Assembly: GCA_934621605.1 (NCBI GenBank) | Contig: CAKTUZ010000002.1 | Coordinates: forward strand, 87,902 to 151,901 | Reading direction: 5' to 3' | Length of the DNA: 64,000 nt | Source: an uncultured bacterium | GTDB lineage: Bacteria > Vulcanimicrobiota > Xenobia > Xenobiales > Xenobiaceae | Part shown: in pieces, positions 43,918-52,244 of the stretch | Position numbering within the stretch: the first letter of the stretch is position 1 | Layout: each line of letters starts with the position of its first letter | Notes under the pieces: generated by a model | Databases searched by the model: none | What the model saw: only the letters and a program-made list of their open reading frames with translations | What the model was told of the DNA's origin: nothing | Made by a program: the position numbers and the translations under genes

Positions 43918-45336
43918 TCAATGCTCGACTGCATAATTGTCGGAGGCGGCCGCTCCTTCATTTTTAATACCGGCGCCGTTAGCTTTTTTAGGAGGTTGAC
44001 CTACCAGCTTCACACAATAATAGCCTCCATTCAAGTATTTGTGAGCTGCAGCTATTACATCGGCTTTAGTTACTTTTTCAATTTCTTCCAAATAACGATT
44101 AGTAAATTTTACATCGTCAATAGAAGCATAAAAACCCAAATTTTCAGCTTTTCCTGCATTAGTCTCTTCGGAAAACGAGTAATTGCTGCGTAAAAAAGCT
44201 TTGGCTCGACGCAAATCACGCTCGGTAAATTTTCCTTGACAGACTGAGTCGACTATAGACAACAATTCACGTTTAATACGCTCTTCTTGGCCAACTTTAC
44301 CTATCCCGTAAAAAGAAACAAGGCCAGGAAAACGCTGAGTCAAAAATTGCACTCCACCGTCTTGAATTTTACCTTTTTTTACCAGTTCACGCTGTATTAA
44401 AGATCCGCGTCCCAACCCCATTAAAAATGACATAACGTCTACTTGATAGATATCAGGCTTGTCATGAATGGAAGGCCCAACAAAACCGACCATAATAAAA
44501 CTCGATTGAGCCTTTACTTCCTGAGTATTGACAACTTCTTTTTCTGGCTTCTTTATAGCGGCATAGTTACTTATAATGCGTTTCTGCGGCCTCGTAAAAG
44601 AGGCGAACTCTTCGCGCAAGACATTGAGCATCTCCGCACTGTTAAAATCGCCAACAATTACTACACTAGTACGCTCGGGAGCAATAAAAGTATCGCGAAA
44701 CTTTAAAAACTCGGGACGATTAAAAGATTTTATCGTATACTCGGTACCAATAATCGGTCTGGCATAAGGATGATCGCCATAAGCCATTTCGCTAATCAAC
44801 TGATTCATAATACGCGCCGGGCTTTCCAAGTTCATGCGATACTCTTCTAAAACGGCCTTGCGCTCCTGATCGATAGATTCTTGATCCAGTTCAGCATTTT
44901 TTAAAGCATCAGCCAACAAACGCATACCCTTAACGGCATTCTTACTGGGTAAATTTATGTAGTAATGAGTAAAATCGCGACTTGTAGAAGCATTGGTTTG
45001 CCCTCCCAAAGCTTCAATAGCTCGTTTAAACTGATAGCCGTTCAGAGTCGGCGTACCGCGAAAGAACAAGTGTTCAAAGAAATGGGATATTCCCATTGTT
45101 TCTGCTGTTTCTTCAAAACCGCCCACTTTGCAAAAGATATTGAGAGAACAAGTAGGAGAAGCATAATTCTCCGATAGAACCAAAAGCATACCGTTGGGCA
45201 AGATTTCACTGTAATAATTGACCTTCTGTTGAGCCCAAGCCGGGCTCAAATTTGCTAAAGCCAATATCAAACAAAATATCCAAAGCAGACACCTGAAGCG
45301 CCTTTCTTTTTTTAAAGCTGCGAACACATTTTTCAT
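43918..45336 (-). CDS. M16 family zinc peptidase, catalytic subunit (second pair)
   Basis: A 472-residue exported protease. Signal peptide: CLLWIFCLILALANLSPAWA. The zinc motif HFFEH is at residues 85-89; the third ligand is in ERKAVLEEYRMN. I place the start at ATG 45336, because the longer reading frame to 45705 runs through both tRNA genes. A promoter-like TTAATA / TACAAT pair ends 8 nt before the ATG, so the mRNA may be nearly leaderless, and no clear ribosome site is seen. Confidence 0.9.
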   Translation of the reverse strand: MKNVFAALKKERRFRCLLWIFCLILALANLSPAWAQQKVNYYSEILPNGMLLVLSENYASPTCSLNIFCKVGGFEETAETMGISHFFEHLFFRGTPTLNGYQFKRAIEALGGQTNASTSRDFTHYYINLPSKNAVKGMRLLADALKNAELDQESIDQERKAVLEEYRMNLESPARIMNQLISEMAYGDHPYARPIIGTEYTIKSFNRPEFLKFRDTFIAPERTSVVIVGDFNSAEMLNVLREEFASFTRPQKRIISNYAAIKKPEKEVVNTQEVKAQSSFIMVGFVGPSIHDKPDIYQVDVMSFLMGLGRGSLIQRELVKKGKIQDGGVQFLTQRFPGLVSFYGIGKVGQEERIKRELLSIVDSVCQGKFTERDLRRAKAFLRSNYSFSEETNAGKAENLGFYASIDDVKFTNRYLEEIEKVTKADVIAAAHKYLNGGYYCVKLVGQPPKKANGAGIKNEGAAASDNYAVEH

Positions 45337-45344
45337 ACTCGCCC

Positions 45345-45372
45345 ATTGTACTACATCAATGAAAAATATTAA
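45345..45372 (-). promoter_or_regulatory. Promoter of the second M16 operon
   Basis: On the minus strand TTAATA and TACAAT (at 45345-45350) are 16 bp apart. The start codon is only 8 nt beyond the -10 box, predicting a very short leader. Confidence 0.5.
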
Positions 45373-45424
45373 GCTTATTTCAGCTGTCGTGTCGACTTTC
45401 TTTTTTAGGCAGCTCAACAATAAT

Positions 45425-45463
45425 AAAAAAACAACAAAAGCCCGACACTTACCAAGTGCCGAA
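45425..45463 (-). terminator. Second terminator of the tRNA operon
   Basis: CGGCACTT pairs with AAGTGTCG (one G-U pair) around GGT; after the hairpin, TTTTGTTGTTTTTTT follows on the minus strand. Confidence 0.85.
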
Positions 45464-45477
45464 CTTCTATACATAAA

Positions 45478-45520
45478 GAAAAGGGTCGGCACGCGGGGGG
45501 GGGAAACGCTACCGACCCTA
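45478..45520 (-). terminator. First terminator of the tRNA operon
   Basis: AGGGTCGG pairs with CCGACCCT, followed by TTTCTTT on the minus strand. The loop holds a run of nine C (nine G on the plus strand), which may be a sequencing or slippage-prone site. Confidence 0.85.
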
Positions 45521-45522
45521 AA

Positions 45523-45599
45523 TGGTACCACGTGCGGGATTCGAACCCGCGATTTTCGCCGTGAGAGGGCGACGTCCTGATCCTCTAGACCAACGTGGC
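45523..45599 (-). tRNA. tRNA-Glu(CTC)
   Basis: A 77-nt cloverleaf with encoded CCA. The acceptor stem is GCCACGT/ACGTGGT (G-U at the end), the anticodon stem TCGCC/GGCGA encloses the loop CTCTCAC (anticodon CTC), and the T arm is GCGGG-TTCGAAT-CCCGC. It is 7 bp downstream of tRNA-Gln and co-transcribed with it. Confidence 0.95.
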
Positions 45600-45606
45600 G
45601 TGAAGC

Positions 45607-45680
45607 TGGCTGCCGAAGAAGGATTTGAACCCTCACGTACGGATCCAGAGTCCGCTGTCCTACCGTTAGACGATTCGGCA
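45607..45680 (-). tRNA. tRNA-Gln(CTG)
   Basis: A 74-nt cloverleaf with encoded CCA. The acceptor stem TGCCGAA/TTCGGCA starts with the U-A pair typical of tRNA-Gln. The anticodon loop is CTCTGGA (anticodon CTG), and the T arm loop is TTCAAAT. It is the first tRNA of the pair. Confidence 0.95.
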
Positions 45681-45761
45681 CTGTAGTCTTCACTACCATA
45701 TACACTTTTCTCTGTCCCGCTCTAGAACCGCAACGCGCCGTCCTCTCTCGGGAACGAATGC

Positions 45762-45790
45762 ATTATATATACAGAATATAGCTAAGTCAA
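45762..45790 (-). promoter_or_regulatory. Strong sigma-70 promoter of the tRNA operon
   Basis: On the minus strand TTGACT and TATAAT are separated by exactly 17 bp (-10 at 45762-45767, -35 at 45785-45790). The first tRNA nucleotide is about 80 nt downstream, so a structured leader is processed off. It is the clearest promoter in the window and supports a standard housekeeping sigma factor. The gap 45681-46064 otherwise holds only this and the next gene's terminator. Confidence 0.85.
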
Positions 45791-45872
45791 GTACTTTTTA
45801 TAAAAATAAAAGTTTTTTTCAGCCTGTCTGCCGGAACTAAGTGTTCTAGTTTACAACTCAATTACCTCATGT

Positions 45873-45918
45873 AAAAAAAACGCCCCGTTTCTCGTGAAAA
45901 AAATCCATGAAAAACGAA
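45873..45918 (-). terminator. Terminator after the 5'-nucleotidase gene
   Basis: CGTTTTTCATG pairs with CACGAGAAACG, followed by GGGCGTTTTTTTT on the minus strand. It lies about 150 bp past the stop at 46065. Confidence 0.75.
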
Positions 45919-46064
45919 GCGCACTTCATTCCTTTGAGATCCTCTCTAGCTAAAATCGGAAGATTTCAGTTAACCGACAAAGAAAAAACGGCCAACATCT
46001 TCATAGTTAAAGCGAGAGACTCTACATCCCTTTTCGCTGAAACAAAAGAGGGTACACAAATATC

Positions 46065-47597
46065 CTACTTTTTAATCAATCTGCCGGTAGCCGGAGCGGG
46101 CATACTGTCAAAACTCTTCAAATAATCGGCAAAAACATCTCTGGTAATACCGATAGTTTTCACAGTTTCACCGCGACCCAGAGCGCTGAAATTATCTCCT
46201 CCCTTAGAGAGGAACTCGGTAGTGGCTACAGTGTACTCGGACTCAGGGTCGACGTCCTTGCCATTAACCTTGAGAGAAATAATCTCTTTGGTATTGCCAT
46301 CGGCCACCATTTCTATACCGGAAGCCTGTAGAGGGCCGGTCTCGGTCATACGAATAGATTGAGTGAAAAGTTCGAGTAAATCTTTACCTTTAATTTTGAC
46401 CACTACAACCGGATCATCGAAAGGCAACAGACGGAAGAGAGTATCTAACTTTATCTCACCGGCACTAATCTGCTCAAGACGAATGCCTCCCCAGTTATAA
46501 GCAGCGACGTCGGCTCCGGCCTCTTTTCTCATAGCATCGCAAATAGCATTACCCAAAGAAGAATCATACTGACCTTCGACAGTGCTGATGCTCAAATCAT
46601 CTTTAAGACTACCGACGACCTTCTCCATTAAAGGACGAACTTGATCATTATATTTCTTAGCAATGGCTGCTACCGTAGGATCGGCCTCGATAGTACAATT
46701 CTTATCCACAGGGATTAACTTATAATCGAAATCATAAATTTTACCATTGTAAGGATTGACATGCATCTCAATCTGGCCCAAATAACGACCGTAATGATCA
46801 GCTTGAACAATCCAAGTGTGACCGCCTACGTTAATAGCCTTATCGAGCTTGGTATGAGAGTGCCCGCCTACAATTAAATCGATAGCGGGAACTTTTTCGG
46901 CAGTAATCTTATCGGTATCTACACCGCAATGGCTGACAGCTACAATCATCTCGGCGCCATCTTTGTACATTTGAGGAATATACTTCAAACAGGATTGAGC
47001 CGGATCTAAGAATTTCAAATCGGCAGTATTGCCTTTTTTAACCAAACCGGGAATATCCTGAGCAATTAAACCAATGACACCAATTTTTACGCCATTAATT
47101 TCGGTGATCATATAGGGCTTGTAGGGATTTTGACCTTTGCTATTAACCACATTAGCCACTACGATAGGATACTTAGCATTGCTGAGCATCTTTTTCTGGA
47201 CATCCATACCCCAGTCATATTCATGGTTACCCAAAGTTCCGGCCACAGGAGTTATATAACTCAGAGCTTTATACATAGGCTCACCATGGAATAAGTTAGA
47301 AACCGGAGTACCCTGAGCTACGTCTCCGCAATCGAAATAAACAACCTTGCCGGGATTTTCGGTTCTGATCTTCTTAATTAAGGAAGCGATACGGGTAAGA
47401 CCGCCACGTTGTTTACTGTCCGGCTCAATATTGCCGTGAAGATCATTGGTATGAACGATAACAATCTTACGCCCTTTTTCCAGATCGACACTTTTGTTTT
47501 TGGGAGCTTTAGCATCGGCATTAAAGCCGGTAGCGGCGGTCAAGACCATAACGGTCATGCCCATAATCATTGCACGAATTGCCGTACCACGAGTCAT
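46065..47597 (-). CDS. Exported 5'-nucleotidase / 2',3'-cyclic phosphodiesterase family protein (UshA-like)
   Basis: A 510-residue periplasmic metallophosphatase that removes phosphate from extracellular nucleotides. The signal peptide is MIMGMTVMVLTAATGFNADA. The metallophos domain has VHTNDLHGNIEP, YFDCGDVAQGTPVS, GNHEYDWG and VGGHSHTKLD, giving the full set of metal ligands. The C-terminal 5_nucleotid_C domain (DAMRKEAGADVAAYNWGGIR, TTEFLSKGGDNFSALG) binds the nucleoside. AGGAG precedes the ATG. It is monocistronic. Confidence 0.93.
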   Translation of the reverse strand: MTRGTAIRAMIMGMTVMVLTAATGFNADAKAPKNKSVDLEKGRKIVIVHTNDLHGNIEPDSKQRGGLTRIASLIKKIRTENPGKVVYFDCGDVAQGTPVSNLFHGEPMYKALSYITPVAGTLGNHEYDWGMDVQKKMLSNAKYPIVVANVVNSKGQNPYKPYMITEINGVKIGVIGLIAQDIPGLVKKGNTADLKFLDPAQSCLKYIPQMYKDGAEMIVAVSHCGVDTDKITAEKVPAIDLIVGGHSHTKLDKAINVGGHTWIVQADHYGRYLGQIEMHVNPYNGKIYDFDYKLIPVDKNCTIEADPTVAAIAKKYNDQVRPLMEKVVGSLKDDLSISTVEGQYDSSLGNAICDAMRKEAGADVAAYNWGGIRLEQISAGEIKLDTLFRLLPFDDPVVVVKIKGKDLLELFTQSIRMTETGPLQASGIEMVADGNTKEIISLKVNGKDVDPESEYTVATTEFLSKGGDNFSALGRGETVKTIGITRDVFADYLKSFDSMPAPATGRLIKK

Positions 47598-47793
47598 ATA
47601 GAGAAGAACTCCTTAGTCCTAAATCGATATATCAGAAAGCAACAGTCGAAAAACCGCAGCCACATCTGTCAAAAAGTATTTTTCCCCCAAACGACCCACT
47701 TAGTTTCTAAATTACAAGATCGGTTCCTGCCCTTTTATGCAGTTTTTTTTGTAATGTTTAGGCAAAAAGAGGCTTGGCAAAAGGTTAAGATTG

Positions 47794-48606
47794 TTAACTA
47801 AATATTCGACCGACTATAGCTTCTAAGACGCCTCCGCCAATAGCTCTAGCCTTATCTGAGATAGTACAAATATTAACTTTTTCTCCTCTAGGATCGCAAT
47901 CGCCCAGTTTTTCTCCGACCTCTACTGCAGTACCGCTGCGAATCAGACCACGCAACTTACCGCTTAGCCATACCTTCACCGGAATTTCACCTATCCGCCC
48001 TACAATTTGACCTTCGCTAACTATTTGTCCCAACTCGACTTCAGCTTGAAAAATACCTTGGCAAGGAGCTTTAATAAGGCGACGTAGACTTTCGCCAGCA
48101 ATAATTCCTGGAATTCCGGTATTGGGAAGAGCTTTTCCTTGATAAATTACCTGGCCTAAGGTATGACCGCGCATAGTTTCAATTACACAATCAACATTGC
48201 CTCCGGCACAAAATCCAGGTCCCAATCCTATAACAAATCGATCTGGACGACGCTGATCAGATAATTCTTTTTTTAACATGCGAGCATCGACTAAGAAATG
48301 TACTTGCATTTTGTCAAAAATTCTGCCTTCTGGATCTACGATTACGCCTATGTAGCAACGCTTTTCTAGGCCTTCCAGTTCTGATTCCGCTTGGATCAGT
48401 CGAGCCTCCGTTCCTTCAATACAAACACGTTTTTCCCATACGGCTTCACCAAAGCAAACACTGCGCCGCACCATGCGTGGTTGAGACAATTCACTCATTA
48501 GTACAGGAAAACCCGCCTGAAATAAACGATAGGCTATACCACTGGCCAAATCACCGCCCCCGCGAATACCAATTAAAGGAGCCTTGTATTTTATCATTAC
48601 CTGCAT
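47794..48606 (-). CDS. yqeB: EF2563/YqeB family selenium-dependent molybdenum hydroxylase accessory protein
   Basis: A 270-residue protein of the YqeB family, found in genomes with selenium-dependent molybdenum hydroxylases (xanthine or purine dehydrogenases with labile selenium). The N-terminus IGIRGGGDLASGIAYRLFQAGF and the segment FVIGLGPGFCAGGNVDCVIET are characteristic. Its exact biochemical task is not established. It overlaps the preceding nucleotidyltransferase gene by about 50 bp, so they are coupled. YqeC lies nearby at 50845 on the same strand. Confidence 0.87.
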   Translation of the reverse strand: MQVMIKYKAPLIGIRGGGDLASGIAYRLFQAGFPVLMSELSQPRMVRRSVCFGEAVWEKRVCIEGTEARLIQAESELEGLEKRCYIGVIVDPEGRIFDKMQVHFLVDARMLKKELSDQRRPDRFVIGLGPGFCAGGNVDCVIETMRGHTLGQVIYQGKALPNTGIPGIIAGESLRRLIKAPCQGIFQAEVELGQIVSEGQIVGRIGEIPVKVWLSGKLRGLIRSGTAVEVGEKLGDCDPRGEKVNICTISDKARAIGGGVLEAIVGRIFS

Positions 48607-49315
48607 TTTCTGACGATGAGATACACAAATTTTCCTGACGGCAGCAATCTACATATGCAGACCAAGTATCACAGTCAGTAAATATCTCAGGGCCCGTTGT
48701 TTCATAAAAAAGACAACGCTGGGGGTATTTTTTTAAAACAGTTCCACCTCCTCTATCGCCGTTAAGTAGCCTAAGTTCAGGCCAAAAATCCCGACCAAAA
48801 ATGACCGGGTGGCCGCGTTTGCCTTGCCAAGTAGGCACTATAATTGTATGTCTTCTTTCTTTTCTGCTTAAATTGTCGCCTACTTTGATAATATTATTGA
48901 TAGTTTCAGCTTTTAACAGAGGTAAATCCGCCAAACAGACAGCTAGACTGTCTAAAGTATCTTCTTGCGGAAAAAGGTTTATCAATTTTTCCAAACCTAC
49001 TTTTAAAGAAGAGGCCATGCCGGAAACCCAATTTTTATTGACAGCTAAACTGAAACGTTTATTTTTCTCAATACAATCAATTTTGCAAGTGGTTTGAAAA
49101 ACTCCGTCCTTCAACCAAGGAGAAACTTGCAAAATATTTTCTATATTGGCTCCCAATACGAAGATATTCCAAACGGCTTGACTGGCTAAACAAGTTTGAC
49201 AAGCATGTTCCAACAAATTACTCTCGTTTTTCCAAGGCAAAAGCTGTTTAGGCCCATGCATACGCGCAGAGCCTCCGGCTCCCAAGAGAATTAAGGCACA
49301 TTTACTTTCCGACAT
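48551..49315 (-). CDS. MocA/MobA-like molybdenum cofactor nucleotidyltransferase
   Basis: A 254-residue NTP transferase. The nucleotide-binding motif LLGAGGSARMHGPKQLLPW, the SGMASSLKVGLEKL segment, and CLADLPLLKAETINNII match MocA/YgfJ enzymes that attach CMP or another nucleotide to the molybdopterin cofactor for hydroxylases. The last 50 residues are Cys- and polar-rich and may be a lineage-specific tail. It is the first gene before yqeB, and divergent from recQ. Confidence 0.85.
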   Translation of the reverse strand: MSESKCALILLGAGGSARMHGPKQLLPWKNESNLLEHACQTCLASQAVWNIFVLGANIENILQVSPWLKDGVFQTTCKIDCIEKNKRFSLAVNKNWVSGMASSLKVGLEKLINLFPQEDTLDSLAVCLADLPLLKAETINNIIKVGDNLSRKERRHTIIVPTWQGKRGHPVIFGRDFWPELRLLNGDRGGGTVLKKYPQRCLFYETTGPEIFTDCDTWSAYVDCCRQENLCISSSENAGNDKIQGSFNWYSRGR

Positions 49316-49382
49316 AACATTTCAGGATATTTTCCATTCTTAAATATAAACTGCTTCCAAGATATAATTTTGGAGGCCAACT

Positions 49383-50819
49383 TTGAGCAATTTAACATAT
49401 TTGCTGAAATCTTTTTTTGGTAAAGAAAATTTTCGTACCGGCCAGCGCGAAGTTGTGGAAGCTTTACTTTCCGGCCGAGATGTACTGGCCCTTTGGCCTA
49501 CCGGAGCAGGCAAATCTTTAACCTACCAATTGCCTGCCCTCATTATGCCGGGACTGACCATTGTAGTCTCTCCCCTAATAGTCTTAATGGAAGATCAGGT
49601 CAAACAATTACAGCAGCGCAATTTGCCAGCAGCCTATTTAAGCAGTTCCCAATCTGCCCAAGAAAAAGTTGAAATATTAGCCCAATTGGAACAAAAACGA
49701 CTAAAAATACTATTTGCAGCTCCGGAACGTCTTCTAGAAGACGGCTTTCTGGCCCAATTGCAAAAACAAACAATCTCACTCTTGGCTGTAGACGAAGCCC
49801 ATTGTATAAATCAATGGGGCCACGATTTTCGCAGCAGCTATCTGCGTCTGGGCGAAATTGTCAAAACTTTACATCCGCGCTCAATTTTGGCTGTAACAGC
49901 CACTGCCGATCTGACAGGCGCTCACCAAATAAGCTTAAGTTTAGGGCTGGTTCATCCTTTACTGTCACGCCTATCGCTAGACAGGCCTAACCTTAGCTAT
50001 AAAGTAATAAAGATCGCTTCCAAACAGCGCCCCTGGCTGGCTTTAGCCCACTTGCGCCGTTCGGCAGGATTGCCTGCCGTAATCTATGCCTCCAGACGCA
50101 GCCAAGTTGAGCAAATAGCTGCTTTTTTCAGCTGCCGCCACTTTAAAGCTGCCCCTTACCACGCCGGTTTATCAATCGAAAGTAGACACAAAATTTTAAA
50201 TGACTTCTTAGAAGAAAAATTGGATTTAATTGTAGCCACGGTAGCGTTTGGTATGGGCGTAGACAAACCTAATATACGCCAAGTTATCCATATGGCTCCT
50301 CCGGCAGCTCCGGAAAGCTATTTTCAAGAGTCAGGCCGCGCCGGACGTGACAGACTCCCGGGGCGCTGCCTACTTATGTGGGCGTCGGAAGACTTTAAGC
50401 ATTTGCAACGCTATTTAGAAGACAAATTTCCGCAAATGCAAGAAATCGCTCAATTTGTGCACTTAGCTGAGACAGGGCAGCTTTCAGCTGCCGAAATGAG
50501 ACGCACAAATTTTCGGGCTATGAGTTCCGGCGCCTGGGCCATGCTAATTAGGGCCGCTCTGGGATACGAAGCCGACTTAAAAGCACCAGCCGAGCTTAAG
50601 CTTGAACCTGAATATTTGTTCAATTACTTTGCAGCCTTAAAAGAGGCGGCACAGAGACGGCTAGATATTATGGAAAATTATTGCCGCACCAAACTATGCC
50701 GCCGTCAGCTATTGCTGCAAAGTTTCGCTCAGGCCGGTGATCAATATTGTGGAAATTGCGATAATTGTTCTCACCGGCAGCGCTTATCAAGCAGGTTCAA
50801 AGGTGGTGGCGCGGCTTAA
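49383..50819 (+). CDS. recQ: RecQ family ATP-dependent DNA helicase (short form)
   Basis: A 478-residue 3'-5' helicase. Motifs are FRTGQREVVEALL (motif 0), WPTGAGKSLTYQLPA (Walker A), DEAHCINQWGHDFR, VTATA, and QESGRAGRDRLPG. The RecQ zinc-binding domain follows (CRTKLCRRQ...QYCGNCDNC). The C-terminal winged-helix and HRDC domains are missing, so it is shorter than E. coli RecQ (about 610). The start is TTG 49383 with GGAGG 6 nt upstream. It is inserted between mocA/yqeB and yqeC in opposite orientation. Confidence 0.93.
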   Translation: MSNLTYLLKSFFGKENFRTGQREVVEALLSGRDVLALWPTGAGKSLTYQLPALIMPGLTIVVSPLIVLMEDQVKQLQQRNLPAAYLSSSQSAQEKVEILAQLEQKRLKILFAAPERLLEDGFLAQLQKQTISLLAVDEAHCINQWGHDFRSSYLRLGEIVKTLHPRSILAVTATADLTGAHQISLSLGLVHPLLSRLSLDRPNLSYKVIKIASKQRPWLALAHLRRSAGLPAVIYASRRSQVEQIAAFFSCRHFKAAPYHAGLSIESRHKILNDFLEEKLDLIVATVAFGMGVDKPNIRQVIHMAPPAAPESYFQESGRAGRDRLPGRCLLMWASEDFKHLQRYLEDKFPQMQEIAQFVHLAETGQLSAAEMRRTNFRAMSSGAWAMLIRAALGYEADLKAPAELKLEPEYLFNYFAALKEAAQRRLDIMENYCRTKLCRRQLLLQSFAQAGDQYCGNCDNCSHRQRLSSRFKGGGAA

Positions 50820-50844
50820 CCGAAGAGCGGCCCTAAAGCAAACG

Positions 50845-51642
50845 CTAAAATTCGCGATACACAATTTGGCCTTGCTTGTCGGCTGCTTGGCTCAAGATCA
50901 GCACTTCAGCATAATGTTTTCGCACTTGAGCAGCCAACTGAGCCAAAAGACTAGACGGCGAATTTTCTGCCTGGCTGAAAACAAGCACCTTAGCCCGTGT
51001 GGGCAAAAGGGCTAAATAGGCACAGGCCAATTGTACAAATTGGCCTGTGCCTATAGGAGCGCCCGGCTCACAATACAAAAGCCGACACATAAGTTCAGGC
51101 CTATGCACTTGCCCCTCCTCCACGCGTCGTCCCAAACCTCGCATACCAATAATAGCTACGCCCAAATCGGCCCGACTGTAAAAAACTGGTTCGTGAGACG
51201 CGTGAGCCTTGACAGGCAAGCACTTAGAGCCGTCGGCTTCTACTAGTAAATAGTCCAATCCCGGCCAAGAACTTATTTTGTCCAGCTCGCCAGAAGAAAA
51301 TCCTATCCATTTGCTGCGCTTTGCATCGAGGCGAGCTAAACCGCACACACAACCTTCGCCCTTAGCCAACATATATTTAGCCGAAGCTTGAGCCCCTAGT
51401 TCCCTCCATTTGGCTTCGGCAACTTCCAAACTGCCATCTTCCGGGCCGCCACACTCCAAAAGTTGGCCGGGATAAAAATTGGTCTGCCGGGCGCTCGGCC
51501 AAGCCAAATGGGTGCTGGTAGTAAAAATTACTTTGGCTTGGCCGCCCTTTTGCTGCGCCAAAAGACGAGCACTTTCCGACATAAATGTAGTTTTGCCGCC
51601 GCTGCCGATAATTTCCCAGCGCTTAAAATCGGCCAAATTCAT
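50845..51642 (-). CDS. yqeC: Selenium-dependent hydroxylase accessory protein YqeC
   Basis: A 265-residue P-loop protein of the YqeC family, which co-occurs with YqeB and selenium-dependent molybdenum hydroxylases. The P-loop is IIGSGGKTTFMSESARLLA; VIFTTSTHLAWP and DYLLVEADGSKCLPVKAHASHEPV are family hallmarks. The role is thought to be in selenation or insertion of the cofactor but is not proven. GGAGG is 11 nt before the ATG. The right end of an IS200/IS605 remnant begins 21 bp upstream, so its native promoter was probably displaced. Confidence 0.88.
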   Translation of the reverse strand: MNLADFKRWEIIGSGGKTTFMSESARLLAQQKGGQAKVIFTTSTHLAWPSARQTNFYPGQLLECGGPEDGSLEVAEAKWRELGAQASAKYMLAKGEGCVCGLARLDAKRSKWIGFSSGELDKISSWPGLDYLLVEADGSKCLPVKAHASHEPVFYSRADLGVAIIGMRGLGRRVEEGQVHRPELMCRLLYCEPGAPIGTGQFVQLACAYLALLPTRAKVLVFSQAENSPSSLLAQLAAQVRKHYAEVLILSQAADKQGQIVYREF

Positions 51643-51663
51643 AAATTTATGAGCCTCCGTTTT

Positions 51664-52125
51664 ATTGACATACTCCCCATGGCTAAAGCCAGGGGATTCT
51701 GAGATACGAACGAGCCTTGCCTACTGAGAATCTGCAGGTCTTACGAGCTCTCTCTACAATGGACAATATCCTGCCCATACACTTATGTACTAACTATGCG
51801 AAGAGTACAGGCCGTGTATTTTAGTTTATTTACGAAGTCTGCAAAGCATAAATCAGATATTTGTCTACCATAGCCTTTCTACATGGCTTTTAAATTCAAA
51901 TTTATCTGAATTTTTGATTTTCAATATATTGTTTAACAGCGGATAGCGGCGCTCCGCCGATAGTAGAACAAAAATAACTATTTGTCCATAAAGTAGGAAT
52001 TATACTACTATAGAATATGCAGATAGCAAGCTGCATAATGGTTATCCACCTTCAATTGCTTACGCAAATTCGGTGGACGTGCCTTATATCCCCATGCCTG
52101 AAGGATGGGGCTTTACGACACTCGT
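51664..52125 (-). mobile_element. IS200/IS605-family remnant
   Basis: About 460 bp between two end-like hairpins: CCCCATGGCTAAAGCCAGGGG at 51675-51695 (right end) and CCCCAT/ATGGGG at 52090-52110 (left end), typical of this family's subterminal palindromes rather than terminal inverted repeats. Between them lies only a C-terminal scrap of TnpA. Most of tnpA and any tnpB are gone. The element explains most of the 600-bp gap between yqeC and cofE; 52126-52244 holds no recognisable feature except an AAGGCC/GGCCTT hairpin at 52199-52217. Confidence 0.8.
51902..51988 (-). pseudogene. C-terminal fragment of IS200/IS605 TnpA (Y1 transposase)
   Basis: Reading the minus strand ending at TAA 51902-51904, the frame gives WTNSYFCSTIGGAPLSAV then KQYIENQKF. 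This matches the conserved end of Y1 transposases (LWTNSYF...GGAP...KQYIENQ). Upstream of the Trp the match is lost within a few residues, and the catalytic HUH and Tyr regions are missing, so it cannot be functional. Confidence 0.85.
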
Positions 52126-52244
52126 GGTAATTCGAAATAATTAAACCGATTAAGCCCGCCGATTTTTTCCAGGGCAGCGGCAACTGACGTTGAAACAAAA
52201 GGCCTTATTTTGGCCTTAGAGTCAGAAAGGTAAGAAAAAAAAGT

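Noticed and set aside
45495..45503. Run of nine G as a possible phase-variation tract
   Set aside because: It lies in a terminator loop downstream of tRNA genes, not in a coding region or promoter.
45337..45705. N-terminal extension of the M16 catalytic gene
   Set aside because: It passes through two tRNA genes and their terminators; the signal peptide begins at 45336.
45907..46125. A 72-codon plus-strand reading frame
   Set aside because: It overlaps a terminator and the end of the 5'-nucleotidase gene, with no ribosome site or family match.
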